Source: Chrysomallon squamiferum (taxonomy: Eukaryota > Mollusca > Gastropoda > Neomphalida > Peltospiridae). From it: a stretch of DNA of 64,000 nt. Position 1 is the stretch's first letter. The number at the start of each line of letters is the position of its first letter. This document shows, in pieces, positions 38,586 through 50,277 of this stretch. The translations under genes and the position numbers were made by a program. The stretch is from contig CM022679.1 in assembly GCA_012295275.1 (NCBI GenBank), positions 8,077,169 through 8,141,168 of the forward strand, read 5' to 3'. Below the pieces are notes generated by a model. It saw nothing but the letters and a program-made list of their open reading frames with translations, made no database searches and was not told the origin of the DNA.

Positions 38586-40325
38586 ACAAACAAACAAACA
38601 AATACATAAATAAATACACAACAAAATGTGTCATTAACAATCCGCTTACATTTCAGTGTTTGGATTATGTCCGCAAGATACCAACTAAGTCAAAGGTATT
38701 ATGTGTGTAACGAGTAATTTAATTTCTATCACGGAGCAGTCGCTGTGAGTAATGATTTGTAATAATAAAAGTAACTGCATAAAATAAATTAACCTTTAAC
38801 TTGACCAAAACTTTATATAATGAAATATAATAAGAACATTTATCTTAATTGGTATTAAATAAAATAATGAAATGAATCAAACCAAAAAACAATTAAATAA
38901 ATAAATAAATATACTAATGAATTATAAGATATACTAGAAAAATTGGCAAATCAATCAACTTAAAACAATAAATAAATAAATAAATAAAATTAATTTTAAA
39001 AGTAAAATAAATAAAACAAAATATAATTGAAAAATAGTATTGAAAACCAAAAATGTAAAATAAAAGGAAATCATTATTTATTTTTAGTTAAAAAACGACA
39101 ACGTCTTTCCTAATTGTTCAAAGAAATCACAAAACCTTTTTTAATATACCTTATAAATAATAAACGACATGTGAAACTTTAAAATGATTTATTAATACAT
39201 TAACATTCCACGTACAGAAAATATTAATTAATTTATTTAAAAATAAAATAAAATAAAGGAAGAAAGAAGAACAACAAACTAATCTAGATCATTGCATCTT
39301 AAATTATTTCACTGTAATTCTTCCTCTAATCTTTATCATAAAATTTTATTAATAATTCGCGACTAATGTTTCTTATAATTTTGCAAATTTTCGTCTTACT
39401 CCAGATTCATTCACTGGAAAATAATTTCATTCACACTTAGTTGAATTATTCACCATTTTAAGAAGCAGTGTCCTAGAAACAGCTTTTGACATGGCAGTAC
39501 CTTTGACTGTGTAACAGAGAGAATTCTCGGGTTGAACACTTAAAAAATAAACAAATCTTTAGTTATTATACTTTGCCTGGTCGGTTATTTCAGCATCTAA
39601 ATTTAAAATATTATATTATCATTACAAGTAATCAAGAAACTCTGTGTAATTTTTTGGTAAAACATTATTCTCAAGTGTGTTTGGTCGGGGGATCAAATCT
39701 CCTTAGTTGTCCATCTAGATTATTTTCAACTATTATCATTACATCATGATATATATATAAGACAGTACCGTGGGTTTTACTCTCTATGAAAAGGTGAATA
39801 TGAAAGTTATCTTGCTGCATCATCTCTCATTAACATTATAGACCTTACTTTAGCAAACGAAGACATTCTTATTTCTTCTTGCTTTGTTTTTATTTTTTCG
39901 TATAACAGAAATTGATTTTGAGAGACAAAATTCTATTTCCTTATAGGATACTGCCATGTGAGTCAGGACAAAATAATACAAAACCTTCACATTCTTAAAT
40001 ATTAATAGGTTAATACGTCCAAAAAAAAAAAAAACATCAGAAAATCCGCCTAGTAAATGACTAATAAATATCTGTATAGAAAGACTATGGACACAGAGAC
40101 AAAATTTGGACATCGGTTGTCTAGAAAATAATTAACCTTAATATACAGTTTTCTTGGATACCAAATAAATACTAAAAGCAAATAATAGAAAGTAATACAC
40201 ACGATCTTTTAATAACGGATAATAATCTGGATATATTTTAAATCCACTGTCCTCTGTTTAACTACAGGTTTAGATACGTTTTCTGATGTATTGTAGATTA
40301 CAATCAAAGGTGAAAGTGTTAGCGT
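36801..40325. other. Array spacer between copies 5 and 6
   Basis: 5' flank of copy 5, then (AAT)n at 37053-37099, (AT)n at 37308-37348, an ATT/poly-T tract at 37611-37730, (CA)n at 38088-38120 and AAAT repeats near 38555-38590. The stretch 37390-37560 (TTTTAATGTAAAA...AAAGAGTC) is homologous to the DNA just right of fragments 8 and 12 (48430 and 62560). 3' flank block of copy 6 near 39470-39530. No gene seen. Confidence 0.6.
37611..37730. repeat. (ATT)n and poly-T compound tract
   Basis: About 30 ATT-type units followed by more than 20 T. Confidence 0.9.
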
Positions 40326-42245
40326 TCACGGTGAAGCTGCAGTCAGTAAAGTGATGTAACACAACGCAAAGCGTGGCGTGAGAAAACCTGCAGAATTCGG
40401 CGAGTCTACCGGATCAGTGTCTACCGGCTCTGGAAAGAATTCCGGTCTTTTCCAAGGTGTCACCGGATCTCCCTCCACTACGACAAATGACGTCAAAGGT
40501 GTCACAAAGCCATACTTCAGCGACATTTTCTCAGCCAAGCGTTCATATCTGTCCGCTTCTTCGGTTGTTTCCGCTACGGCCATTTTCTTCAAGAGATCTT
40601 TAACTCTCAGGTAAGCGTAGAGTTTACAGATTCTGTCGGAATCTTCTTGCTTAACCAGTTTCGTGTTCACATTCAGAACAATCTGACCATCCTTTGTTAA
40701 TGCAGTAACGGTAACATTAATTGTCGACTTAGTATCGTTTATTTTGCCGGCAGTAACGAGCTCAGTCCCGTCAAAATACTGGAGGTATTTGTTCTGTGTC
40801 ACTTCAGCGCTGTCGAAATTAAAGTTTATGACGATATTGACCAACACGGGACTTTCTATTTGAGAAAAGAAATCAGTAAGCTGCTTTTCAGCATCTTGAT
40901 CGTCGTAAATTCTGACAATGTCGCCGTTATTGTCCCAAGACAGTTTCTTCAAAAACTCGAAATCTAAATCAAATCCAAAAGCCAGTGAGAATATCGCGAT
41001 TTGCGTCGTTCCACTGTTTGCTTTCCGTACGTTGTCTTGAATTGTCTTGAGATCAGTCACCCCTGCAGTTGGTTCTCCATCCGACAGAAACATAATGAGA
41101 TTAGCTCGTGTTCCTGAAAGACTGAATGATGTTTGAAGTGAGCGGATGGCCTCCAACAAAGCCAAATTAATATTTGTGGAACCATTTGCTCTTACATTTT
41201 CTTCTATATACTGTTTGGCTGATTTAATATTCTCGCTGTTTGCGACTTGCGGTTCTTGGCGCCATTTCGTAACATTTCTGTTGAATAAGATTATGTTAAA
41301 AACATCTTCTGGCCGGAGTTTGTCAAATATGATCAAGAGTGATTCTCTTGTACGATTTATTTTATTGCCCGCCATCGATCCACTGATATCTATAAGAAAT
41401 ATAATGTTTTTGTTCAAAGGCGAAAGATCACTGGGTGCCAGAAAGTGAACGAAACAGCCGTTGTTGATGATCATCACTCCTCCGTCTCGTTTCTGGTTCA
41501 CATCATACTCAACCTCAAATTCAACGTTCATTCCACTCTGGTTATTGTACATAATTTGCTCTGCAGCTGATGGTTTGTAGTAGATTGTTCTTGTATCGGG
41601 AGACTCTCGAAGTTTTACACTGTCTCTGGAAACTGTAATGTTGTGAGTTCCGTTGCGAAGCTGAAAGACAAAATGTTTGAAGCCTTGTGGTTCCTCGAAT
41701 TCTGCTTTTAATATAAGATCGCGAACAATTTGTTGAGGCTGAATAATAAATCTCTGAACGTATCGAGAAAGTTTGCGTTTTAGCAGTTCTTGGTAAGTGA
41801 GGTGAATCGAAACCTCAGAATCTGCCGCCACACTGAAGCTAACCTTGTACGCATCCATATCTCTTTTTTCTGATCTTCCGAGTTGATTGATTTGCCAGGC
41901 TGTTTGACCTTTTTCTTTTGCATCGTTATACTTTTCTGTTTCATTCTTAGGATACAGTTTTCCTAAATAAGCCGATCCATTAATCACCATGTAGAAAGTA
42001 GAAATAAAAGCAGTTTCTGGAATCTGAAATACGATCGATGTGTCTTTGCTTTCATTCCCTCTGTTGATCATACTGCTGTAGACATTCACGATTGCAAATC
42101 TCGATTCAACTTTAGACCAGATGTGAAATTCTGTTATTTCAATTTTGTTATCCTCATCATCTACCTTTCCATTCGCGTTTATCTCTGCCAGAACTGGAGA
42201 GAATACAATACACAAGCTAAGTAAATGTAGTGAGCGTTTCATCAT
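40326..42245 (-). CDS. Copy 6: secreted VIT-VWA protein, intact, intronless
   Basis: 639 residues from tandem ATGs at 42245. Signal peptide, then an altered acidic leader (ANGKVDDEDNKIE). Typical VIT with YNDAKEKGQTAW. VWA with intact MIDAS: DISGSMAG, ANGSTNIN, SDGEPTAG. The strand before the second loop reads NRNVTKW, unlike NGNVxKW in most copies. Two body cysteines conserved; SLKYGFVTPLTS motif; NSAG and a hydrophobic C-terminus. The stretch around SMAG at about 41358-41440 is nearly the same as in copy 11, a possible conversion partner. An inverted duplication lies just upstream of its promoter. Confidence 0.93.
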   Translation of the reverse strand: MMKRSLHLLSLCIVFSPVLAEINANGKVDDEDNKIEITEFHIWSKVESRFAIVNVYSSMINRGNESKDTSIVFQIPETAFISTFYMVINGSAYLGKLYPKNETEKYNDAKEKGQTAWQINQLGRSEKRDMDAYKVSFSVAADSEVSIHLTYQELLKRKLSRYVQRFIIQPQQIVRDLILKAEFEEPQGFKHFVFQLRNGTHNITVSRDSVKLRESPDTRTIYYKPSAAEQIMYNNQSGMNVEFEVEYDVNQKRDGGVMIINNGCFVHFLAPSDLSPLNKNIIFLIDISGSMAGNKINRTRESLLIIFDKLRPEDVFNIILFNRNVTKWRQEPQVANSENIKSAKQYIEENVRANGSTNINLALLEAIRSLQTSFSLSGTRANLIMFLSDGEPTAGVTDLKTIQDNVRKANSGTTQIAIFSLAFGFDLDFEFLKKLSWDNNGDIVRIYDDQDAEKQLTDFFSQIESPVLVNIVINFNFDSAEVTQNKYLQYFDGTELVTAGKINDTKSTINVTVTALTKDGQIVLNVNTKLVKQEDSDRICKLYAYLRVKDLLKKMAVAETTEEADRYERLAEKMSLKYGFVTPLTSFVVVEGDPVTPWKRPEFFPEPVDTDPVDSPNSAGFLTPRFALCYITLLTAASP

Positions 42246-42320
42246 AATAATTCTCTTCCAACAGTTGCGCAAGTGGAGTTAAACGTCTTTCTCTGCTGCC
42301 TGTTAAGAGCTTTATGAAAA
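42246..42320 (-). promoter_or_regulatory. Conserved promoter-proximal block of copy 6
   Basis: TATA-like TTTTCATAAAGC on the minus strand near 42308-42320, then AACAGGCAGCAGAGAAAGACG and GTTTAACTCCAC before the start. Confidence 0.4.
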
Positions 42321-42327
42321 TATGAGT

Positions 42328-42757
42328 GATCTCCTAGTTCAATTTATATCGTTTAATATTTAAAACAAGGATGTTACCGAAGAGAAGAATAGAGAAAAGA
42401 CACACCCAAATCAATTAAATATTTTTTTAATATGACAAACACATTACACAATTTATCATGACGCATCTTCCCTGTGAAACTACAAATATGGTTATTATTA
42501 TTCATTTATTTATTTATTTTATACATTACTTGAATGAAGAAAGCATTCCTGTTTCAGTGATGCAAAAATAAATTATGTTATTACGCTATTTATGGAATCA
42601 CGATTTGTATCAGCTTGATGCTGCATGTGAAAAAAAATTCAGATTTCTCTTTGTGTAAAGAAAATATTTAATTGATTTGGGTGTGTCTTTTCTCTATTCT
42701 TCTCTTCGGTAACATCCTTGTTGTAAATATTAAACGATATAAACTGAACAAGGAGAA
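42328..42757. repeat. Inverted duplication (foldback) in the 5' flank of copy 6
   Basis: The left arm, about 42328-42428, and right arm, about 42657-42757, are reverse complements, with only scattered mismatches, around AACAAGGATGTTACCGAAGA, GAATAGAGAAAAGACAC and AATCAATTAAATATTT. The centre is also inverted relative to the equivalent flank of copy 3 (23205-23445). The normal orientation resumes at AATCGTGATAAAT, matching about 23450. Confidence 0.8.
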
Positions 42758-43480
42758 TCGTGATAAATAAATTCCTTTATGATTTAACCAACAAGTAAAA
42801 AAATGAAACATAATCTGAAATATTATTATTTATTTATTTATTTATTTATTTATTCAATTTATTGATTTATTTCTGTTCTCAAGCTTATAATAAACTAAGT
42901 ACCAATTTTACGTCTACATATTTGGGTACAAAAGGCATTTAAGTATGTGTATACTGTTATATAAACGAGAAAGAAAACTTGTTTGCATTCCCCTGTTAGA
43001 TGAAAGATACTTTGTTATCTGTTGCAATTGTTTGAGATCTAGCTAACTGCTTTGGTCTGCACTTTTTCACATATATGCACGCATATTGACATTCATATAT
43101 ACGCACTACGTACGTACATACATATAATCCATTGGCAGTCCTGTCCCGAATACTGTCTCTATGCAGTCTAATCAGGCATGTACATAAGTCAGAGAATATT
43201 CAAAATCGTAAAACACACCCATCCACACCCATGCATTTACCCACACATATCCAGTTTCCTTGCGAAAATGTATAAACTACTGAATTGCTGACAAAAAGAA
43301 AAAGAAAAACAAAAAGAAGCTTTTTGTCAACGATAAAGCTGAAAAAGACGAAAGACGTATGTAATAGATAGCAAGATCCGATTCAAGGAAGATAATATTG
43401 TCATAACAGAGTGAATAATACAGTATCGAGACGTATCATGTTTTCAAGGTGTGTGTTAAACTGAAAAGGATTTTAACTTA

Positions 43481-43528
<48 letters not shown>

Positions 43529-43855
43529 ATTAATCTCAATATGAACAGTTTACTTCTAGCTTTTTCAAAATAACACTTACAAATTAATTAGATAAAAACC
43601 AAAATGACATATCACTGATGAGTCTCGGAAAATTAGTTATTAAATAAATAAGTGAAAGAAAGTGACACAGATGGAAATATATAGATATAGAGACAGGCAG
43701 ACAGTAAGACCGACAGACACAGGATAGGATAAGATGGGTACCAGATATGATATCAGATAAATATTGTCTTAAAGAAATCAGATCTTCAATACTGATTTAT
43801 TTTCAGACCCAGTTAAATTTATTTACATTATAAACAAAACAGCAACAAAAATAAG

Positions 43856-43909
<54 letters not shown>

Positions 43910-45600
43910 CAGGAAATAAATAAAAATGGTGAATAAACAAATACATTTTAAAGACCCATGCTTAGTTATTTTCCATCACGGAGCAGTCGCTGTGAGTAAT
44001 GTTATGTAATAACAAAAATAACTGAATAAAATAAACTAATCATTAAACTGACCAAAATATTATACAAGGAAATACAATAAGAAAATTTATTTTAAACGGT
44101 ATTAGATAAAGTAAATAAAATAATAAAATAAACAAACAATTAAGTAAATATAATAATTAAGTATAAGATAAAGTAGAAACAAAAATGACAAATCAATCAA
44201 ATTTAAAAATTTCTAAATAAATAAATAAAATTAATTAATAAAAGTAAAATAAAACAAAATATAATTGAAAAACAGTATTAAAAACTGAAAATGTAAAATA
44301 AAAGAGAAATCATTATTTATTTCCAGTTAAAGAAGGACACTTCATTCCCAGTTCTTCGAGGAACTCATCAAACCTTTTTTAATTTACCTAATAAATAACA
44401 AATGACATGTGAAATTTTAATATGATTTATTAATAGATTAATATTCCATATACAAAAAGTATTAATTTATTTATTTAAAAAACTGAAATAAAAAAGCAAG
44501 AAAAAAGAAAATGAAAGTAACCTAGATCGTTGCATCTAAAATGATTTCACTGTAATTCGTCCTCGAATGTTTCTTACAAAATTTTATTAATAATTAGCGA
44601 CTAATTTTTCTTATCATTTTGCTAATTTTCGTCTTACTCACTTGAAAATAATTTCATTCATACTTAGTTGAATTATTCACCATTTTAAACAACAATGTAC
44701 GAGAAACAGGTTTTGACAGTGTAAGGGAGAGAATTCTGGGGTTGAAGACTTAAAAAATAAATACATCTTCAGTCATAATACTTTGCCTGGTCTATTATTT
44801 CTACATCTGAATTAATAATATTCTGTTATCACTAGCAGTAACTAAGAAACTGTCTGTAACTTACTGCTAAAACATTATTCTGAAATATGTTTGGTTGGAG
44901 GATCAAATCTCCTTGGTTCTGCATTTAGACTATTTTAAACTATCATTATTACCACACAATACTGTGTGTTTTACTGTCTATGAAAACGTGAATATAAAAG
45001 TTATATTGCTGCTAATCGAAAAAGAGTAAACTATATATCTCATTAACTTTATGGTCCTGATGAAGACAAATGAAGACATATAAATGCTACTTTTGCATAT
45101 GTTTTTGTTGGGCGTTTTTTGTTAAAAATAATTGATGTGGAGAGCCAAAATTATATTTTATTCCTGGATACTGTCAGGTAAGTGAGAACAAAATAATACA
45201 ACACCTGTAGAATCTTAAATATTAGTAGGTTAATATGTTAAGAATAAACAAATAATCGGTCTAGTAAGTAACTAATACATTTTTAAATATATACTATATG
45301 GACATAGAGATAACATTTTCGCAAAATAATGAACCTTAATATAAACTCTTTTCGATGCCGTAGAAAAATAAAAGAAAATACTTGAAATTAATATACATTT
45401 CTGAATACAGATGTATTTTTGAATTCATTTTGATACTAAAGAAATAATAAAATAAAGTAGTAGAAAGTAATACATACGTTCTTTTATTAAGTGATTATAA
45501 TCTATATATATTTTAAATACATTGTCCTCTGTTTAACTGTAGATTTAGATCGTGTCTTTGATGTATTGTAGATTACAATCAAAGGTGAAAGTGTTAGCGT
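42758..45600. other. Array spacer between copies 6 and 7 (left part of the 7-kb duplication)
   Basis: Contains TTTA repeats near 42830-42865, poly-A at 43484-43527, (AAT)n near 43856-43906 and the 3' flank of copy 7 with its conserved block near 44699-44745. From about 42835 this DNA recurs at 56890 onward. 44750-45600 is almost base-identical to the matching stretch before copy 11. No gene seen. Confidence 0.65.
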
Positions 45601-47538
45601 TCACGGTGAAGCTGCAGTCAGTAAAGTGATGTAACACAACGCAAAGCGTGGCGTGAGAAAACCTGCAGAATTCGTCGAGTCTACCAGATCAGTAGTTACC
45701 GGCGGATCAGTGTCTACCGCCTCTGGAAAGAATTCTGGTCTTTCCCAAGGTGTTACCGGATCTCCCACCACTACGACAAATGACGTCAGAGGTGTCACAA
45801 AGCGATACTTCAGAGACATTTCCTCAGCCAAGCGTTCATATTTGTTCGCTTCTTCACTTGTTTCCGCTACGGCCATTTTCTTCAAGAGATCTTTAACTTT
45901 GAGGTAAGCGTAGAGTTTACAGATTCTGTCGGAATCTTCTTGCTTAACCAGTTTCGTGTTCACTTTCAGGACAATCTGACCGGTCTTTGTTAATGCAGTA
46001 ACGGTAACGTTAATTGTCTTCGTAGTGTCGTTTATTTTGCCGGCAGTAACGAGCTCAGTGCCGTCAAAATACTGGAGGTATTTGTTCTGTGTCACTTCAG
46101 CACTGTCGAAATTATAGTTTATGGCGATATTGACCAACACGGGACTTTCTATTTGAGAAAAGAAAGCAGTAAGCTGCTTGTCAGCATCTTGATCGTCGTA
46201 AATTCTGACAATGTCGCCGTTATTGTCCCAAGACAGTTTCTTCAAAAACTCGAAATCTAAATCAAATCCAAAAGCCAGTGAGAATATCGCAATTTGCGTC
46301 GTTCCACTGTTTGCTTTCCGCACGTTGTCTTGAATTGTCTTGAGATCAGTGACCCCTTCAGTAGGTTCTCCATCCGACAGAAACATAATGAGATTAGATC
46401 GTGTTCCTGAAAGACTGAATGATGTTTGAAGTGAGCGGATGGCCTCCAACAAAGCCGAATTAATATTTGTGGAACCATCTGCTCTTACATTTTGTTCTAC
46501 ATACTGTTTGGCTAATGTAATATTTTCGCTGTTTGCGACTTGCGGTTCTTGGCGCCATTTTATGACATTTCCATTGAACAAGATTATGTTAAAAACATCT
46601 TCTGGCCGGAGCTTGTCAAATATGATCAAGAGTGATTCTCTTGTACGATTTATTTTATTGCCCTCCATCGATCCACTGATATCTATAACAAATATAATGT
46701 TTTTGTTCAAGGGGGGAAGATCACTGGGTGCCAGATAGTGAACGAAACAGCCGTTGTTGATGATCATCACTCCTCCGTCTCGTTTCTGGTTCACATCATA
46801 CTCAACCTCAAATTCAACGTTCATTCCACTCTGGTTATTGTACATAATTTGCTCTGCAGCTGATGGTTTGTAGTAGATTGTTCTAGAATCGGGAGACTCT
46901 CGAAGTTTTACACTGTCTCCGGAAACTGTCATGTTCTGAGTTCCGTTGCGAAGCTGAAAGTCAAAATGTTTGAAACCTTGTGGTTCCTCGAATTCTGCTT
47001 TTAATATAAGATCGCGAACAATTTGTTGAGGCTGAATAATAAATCTCTGAACGTATCGAGAAAGTTTGCGTTTTAGCAGTTCTTGGTAAGTGAGGTGAAT
47101 CGAAACCTCAGAATCAGCCGCCACACTGAAGCTAACCTTGTATGCATCCATATCTCTTTTTTCTGATCTTCCGAGTTGATTGATTTGCCAGGCTGTTTGA
47201 CCTTTTTCTTTTGCATCGTCGTATTTCTGCGTTTCATTCTTAGGATACAGTTTTCCTGAATAAGCCGATCCATTAATTACCATGTAGAAAGTAGAAATAA
47301 AAGCAGTTTCTGGAATCTGAAACACGATCGATGTGTCTTTGCTTTCATTCCCTCTGTTGATCATGCTGCTGTAGACATTTACGACAGCAAATCTGGACTC
47401 AACTTTAGACCAGATATGAAATTCTGTTATTTCAATTTTGTTATCCTCATTATCTGCTTTTCCATTCGAGTTTATCTCTGCCAGAACTGGAGAGAGTAAA
47501 ATACACAAACTAAGTAAATGTAGTGAACGTTCCAGCAT
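45601..47538 (-). CDS. Copy 7: secreted VIT-VWA protein, intact, intronless
   Basis: 645 residues from a single ATG at 47538. The second ATG of the usual pair is CTG, and the next residues are LERSLHLL, not MKRSLHLL. The six extra residues relative to copy 3 lie in the C-terminal linker (PPVTTDL insertion), shared only with copy 11. MIDAS intact: DISGSMEG, ADGSTNIN, SDGEPTEG. VIT, two body cysteines, FVTPLTS motif and hydrophobic end as in copy 3. It is the duplicate partner of copy 11. Amino-acid differences are few, and several sit in the MIDAS loops (E/A after SGSM, V-R/V-I before ADGST, E/K after SDG, I/R before KW). Confidence 0.93.
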   Translation of the reverse strand: MLERSLHLLSLCILLSPVLAEINSNGKADNEDNKIEITEFHIWSKVESRFAVVNVYSSMINRGNESKDTSIVFQIPETAFISTFYMVINGSAYSGKLYPKNETQKYDDAKEKGQTAWQINQLGRSEKRDMDAYKVSFSVAADSEVSIHLTYQELLKRKLSRYVQRFIIQPQQIVRDLILKAEFEEPQGFKHFDFQLRNGTQNMTVSGDSVKLRESPDSRTIYYKPSAAEQIMYNNQSGMNVEFEVEYDVNQKRDGGVMIINNGCFVHYLAPSDLPPLNKNIIFVIDISGSMEGNKINRTRESLLIIFDKLRPEDVFNIILFNGNVIKWRQEPQVANSENITLAKQYVEQNVRADGSTNINSALLEAIRSLQTSFSLSGTRSNLIMFLSDGEPTEGVTDLKTIQDNVRKANSGTTQIAIFSLAFGFDLDFEFLKKLSWDNNGDIVRIYDDQDADKQLTAFFSQIESPVLVNIAINYNFDSAEVTQNKYLQYFDGTELVTAGKINDTTKTINVTVTALTKTGQIVLKVNTKLVKQEDSDRICKLYAYLKVKDLLKKMAVAETSEEANKYERLAEEMSLKYRFVTPLTSFVVVVGDPVTPWERPEFFPEAVDTDPPVTTDLVDSTNSAGFLTPRFALCYITLLTAASP

Positions 47539-47615
47539 TATAATTCTCTTCCAACAGTTGCGCAAATGGAGTTAAACGTCTTACTCTGTTGTCTGTTAAA
47601 AGCTTTTTAATAATA
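47539..47615 (-). promoter_or_regulatory. Conserved promoter-proximal block of copy 7
   Basis: TATTATTAAAAAGC on the minus strand near 47602-47615, then AACAGACAACAGAGTAAGACG and GTTTAACTCCA before the start. Confidence 0.4.
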
Positions 47616-47981
47616 TCAGTGATCCTGTACTCAAGTTTATATCGTTTGTTATTTAAAACAACATTGATACTTAAGGACAGAGAAAGGATAGGCCTAAATA
47701 ACTGAAATGTTTTCTTTTTTGAAAGAGAAACTTGAAACCTTGCATCACGTGCAGCATGAAGCTGATACAAATCTGTTTCCATTAATAGCATATTAACAAG
47801 TCAGAAGTCAAATAAAATGTGAAAACAAGTCTAGTGTTGTTTTGAAGAACGTGTAATTGTATGTATTACATATTGTTGAATATGTATATGCATATGTGTG
47901 TGTATGTGTGTGTGTGTGTGTATATATATGTATATGTATGAGTATGTATGTATGTATGTATGTATATATTACATATTGTTT
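47616..47981. other. Short spacer between copy 7 and fragment 8
   Basis: 5' flank of copy 7 ending in TG and TATG repeats (about 47893-47975), directly beside the end of fragment 8. No gene seen. Confidence 0.6.
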
Positions 47982-48407
47982 CTATTCAACAGTTGTCTTG
48001 TTAGCATCGTTTATTTTGCCGGCAGTAACGAGCTCAGTCCCGTCAAAATACTGAAGGTATTTGTTCTGTGTCACTTCAGCACTGTCGAAATTGTAGTTTA
48101 TGGTGATATTGACCAACACGGGACTTTCTATTTGAGAAAAGAAAGCAGTAACCTGCTTTTCAGCATCTTGATCGTCGTAAATTCTCACAATGTCGCCACT
48201 ATTGTCTCAAGATAGTTTCTTCAAAATCTCGAAATCTAAATTAAATCCAAAAGCCAATGAGAATATCGCAATTTGCGTCGTTCCATTGTTTCCTTTCCGC
48301 ACGTTGTCTTGAATTGTCTTGAGATGAGTGATCCCTGCAGAAGCTTGTCCGTCCGACAGAAACATAATGAGATTAGCTCGTGTTCCTGAAATACTGAATG
48401 ATTCCAT
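47982..48407 (-). pseudogene. Copy 8: internal fragment of a VIT-VWA gene
   Basis: Covers only the middle of the protein, from the SISGTRANLIMFLSDG strand of the VWA domain to FDGTELVTAGKIND, then a foreign end (KTTVE and a stop). The tryptophan codon in KKLSWDN has become TGA, cutting the frame in two. No start, signal peptide, MIDAS first loop or C-terminus. The same fragment with the same TGA is copy 12, so the decay happened before the 7-kb duplication. Confidence 0.9.
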
Positions 48408-48643
48408 TTCAACTTTCAGCCTTACCTCTATAATGTTTTAATGTAAAACCAAAGAGTCCTAATTTTATTCTTAATTATATAAAATTGTTCTTAAGCTTTA
48501 TAAACTGTTCTTTGATTTGTTGGGTTTTTTTTATTATTATTTTTTCACTTTGTTTAAATGTTATTATTAATATTGTGTATGTTCTGCTGTGCTACGTTAC
48601 GATTATTTAATGTCATGTCATGATGTGGTATTTATTTAATAAC

Positions 48644-48694
<51 letters not shown>

Positions 48695-49744
48695 GGTATT
48701 CCTCAACTTATAACTGTACATAAACTGACCAAGCTACCTAATTTACATTTACGAATTTGGATATAAAAGGCTTTTAAATATCTGTAAAATGTCATATAAA
48801 CGAGAAAGAAAACTTCTTTCCATTCCCATCTTAGCTTAAAGATACTTTGTCATCTGAGATTCTGCTAACTGCTTTGGTCTGTACTTTTTCTGTGCTTCTG
48901 ATGTAAATACATGCATACATTTATACAAACGTACATAGACACACACACATACATATACGTACTACATGAATACATACGCACATAGATACATACATACATA
49001 CATACACACACACAAAAAAAAAAGACTCTTGATCAACGATACATATAAAAAGGAAGAAGGATGTATGTATTTTTATACAAGGAAGATAATATTTTTAAAA
49101 CTCAGTGAGTAATACAAGTACCTAGATTTATCACGTTTTTAAGGCGTGTGTTAAACTAGAAACGATTTTTACTGACATTTTAGAAAAAAAATGTGAACAG
49201 TTTACTTTTATCTTTTTGAAAAACCTCTTACAAATAAAAGAAATAAAAAGCAAAATTACATATCACTGATGACTTTAAAAAATGGGTAATAAATAAATAA
49301 ATAAATGAATAAATAAGAGAGCGAGATATGTAAAATAAATTTAAAAAAAACCCAATAGATTAAATATTAAACTATATAACAACTGTCTTAGGTCATCACT
49401 CGTGCATCATCCAGGCATTTATGTTCCATTCTAACCAGCACAAAACATCGCTGTATATTTTTTAAACTTCGACGCTTCAGTATTTCTCAATGTTAAACTG
49501 TCAAAATAAACTTGGAATAAATCTGAAGTAAGCTCTTTACACAAACCTGACAGTTATTTGTAATTTTAAGTACTTTTATTCCACTCTTTACAAATACAGG
49601 ATAGGATAAGATAGGTACAAGATATGGTATCAGACAACAAATAAAAATATATGTTGTCTTAAAGAAATCAGCTCTTCAGTACTGATTTATTTTCAGACCC
49701 AGTTACATTTATTTACATCATAAAGAAAACAGCAAAAAAATCAG

Positions 49745-49823
<79 letters not shown>

Positions 49824-50246
49824 TAAAATTATTAATAATAATATATTAATAATAAAACTGTTTGTGGTTCCCGAATATTGTCTATATCAGACGTATATAA
49901 AACAGAGAATATTCTAAATGCTAAAACTCACCCACACATTTACCCACACATATCCACTTTCCTTGCGAAAAGGTATTACTACTGACTTGCTAACAAACAA
50001 ACAAAAAAATAAAAAAATAAAAAATAAGAAGTGCTTTTGATCAACGATAAAGGTGTAAAAGAAGAAGGATATATATAATAGATGACAAGATCTTATATAT
50101 ATTTTTATAAAAGGAAGATAATATTATTATAACTGGGTGAATAATACAAGCAAGAAGACGTATCACCTTGTCAAGGTGCATGTTAAACTGGAAACGATTT
50201 TAACCTACTTCAAAATAACACTTAGAAATTAATTAGATAAAAAGCA

Positions 50247-50277
<31 letters not shown>

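Larger units (their letters stand above)
42835..49770. repeat. Segmental duplication, left copy (copy 7, fragment 8 and flanks)
   Basis: About 6.9 kb that recurs at about 56890-64000 in the same orientation, offset about 14.1 kb. The left boundary falls inside a TTTA repeat. The right boundary is not reached before the window ends; both copies are still aligned at the (AAT)n tract near 49750. Confidence 0.85.
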
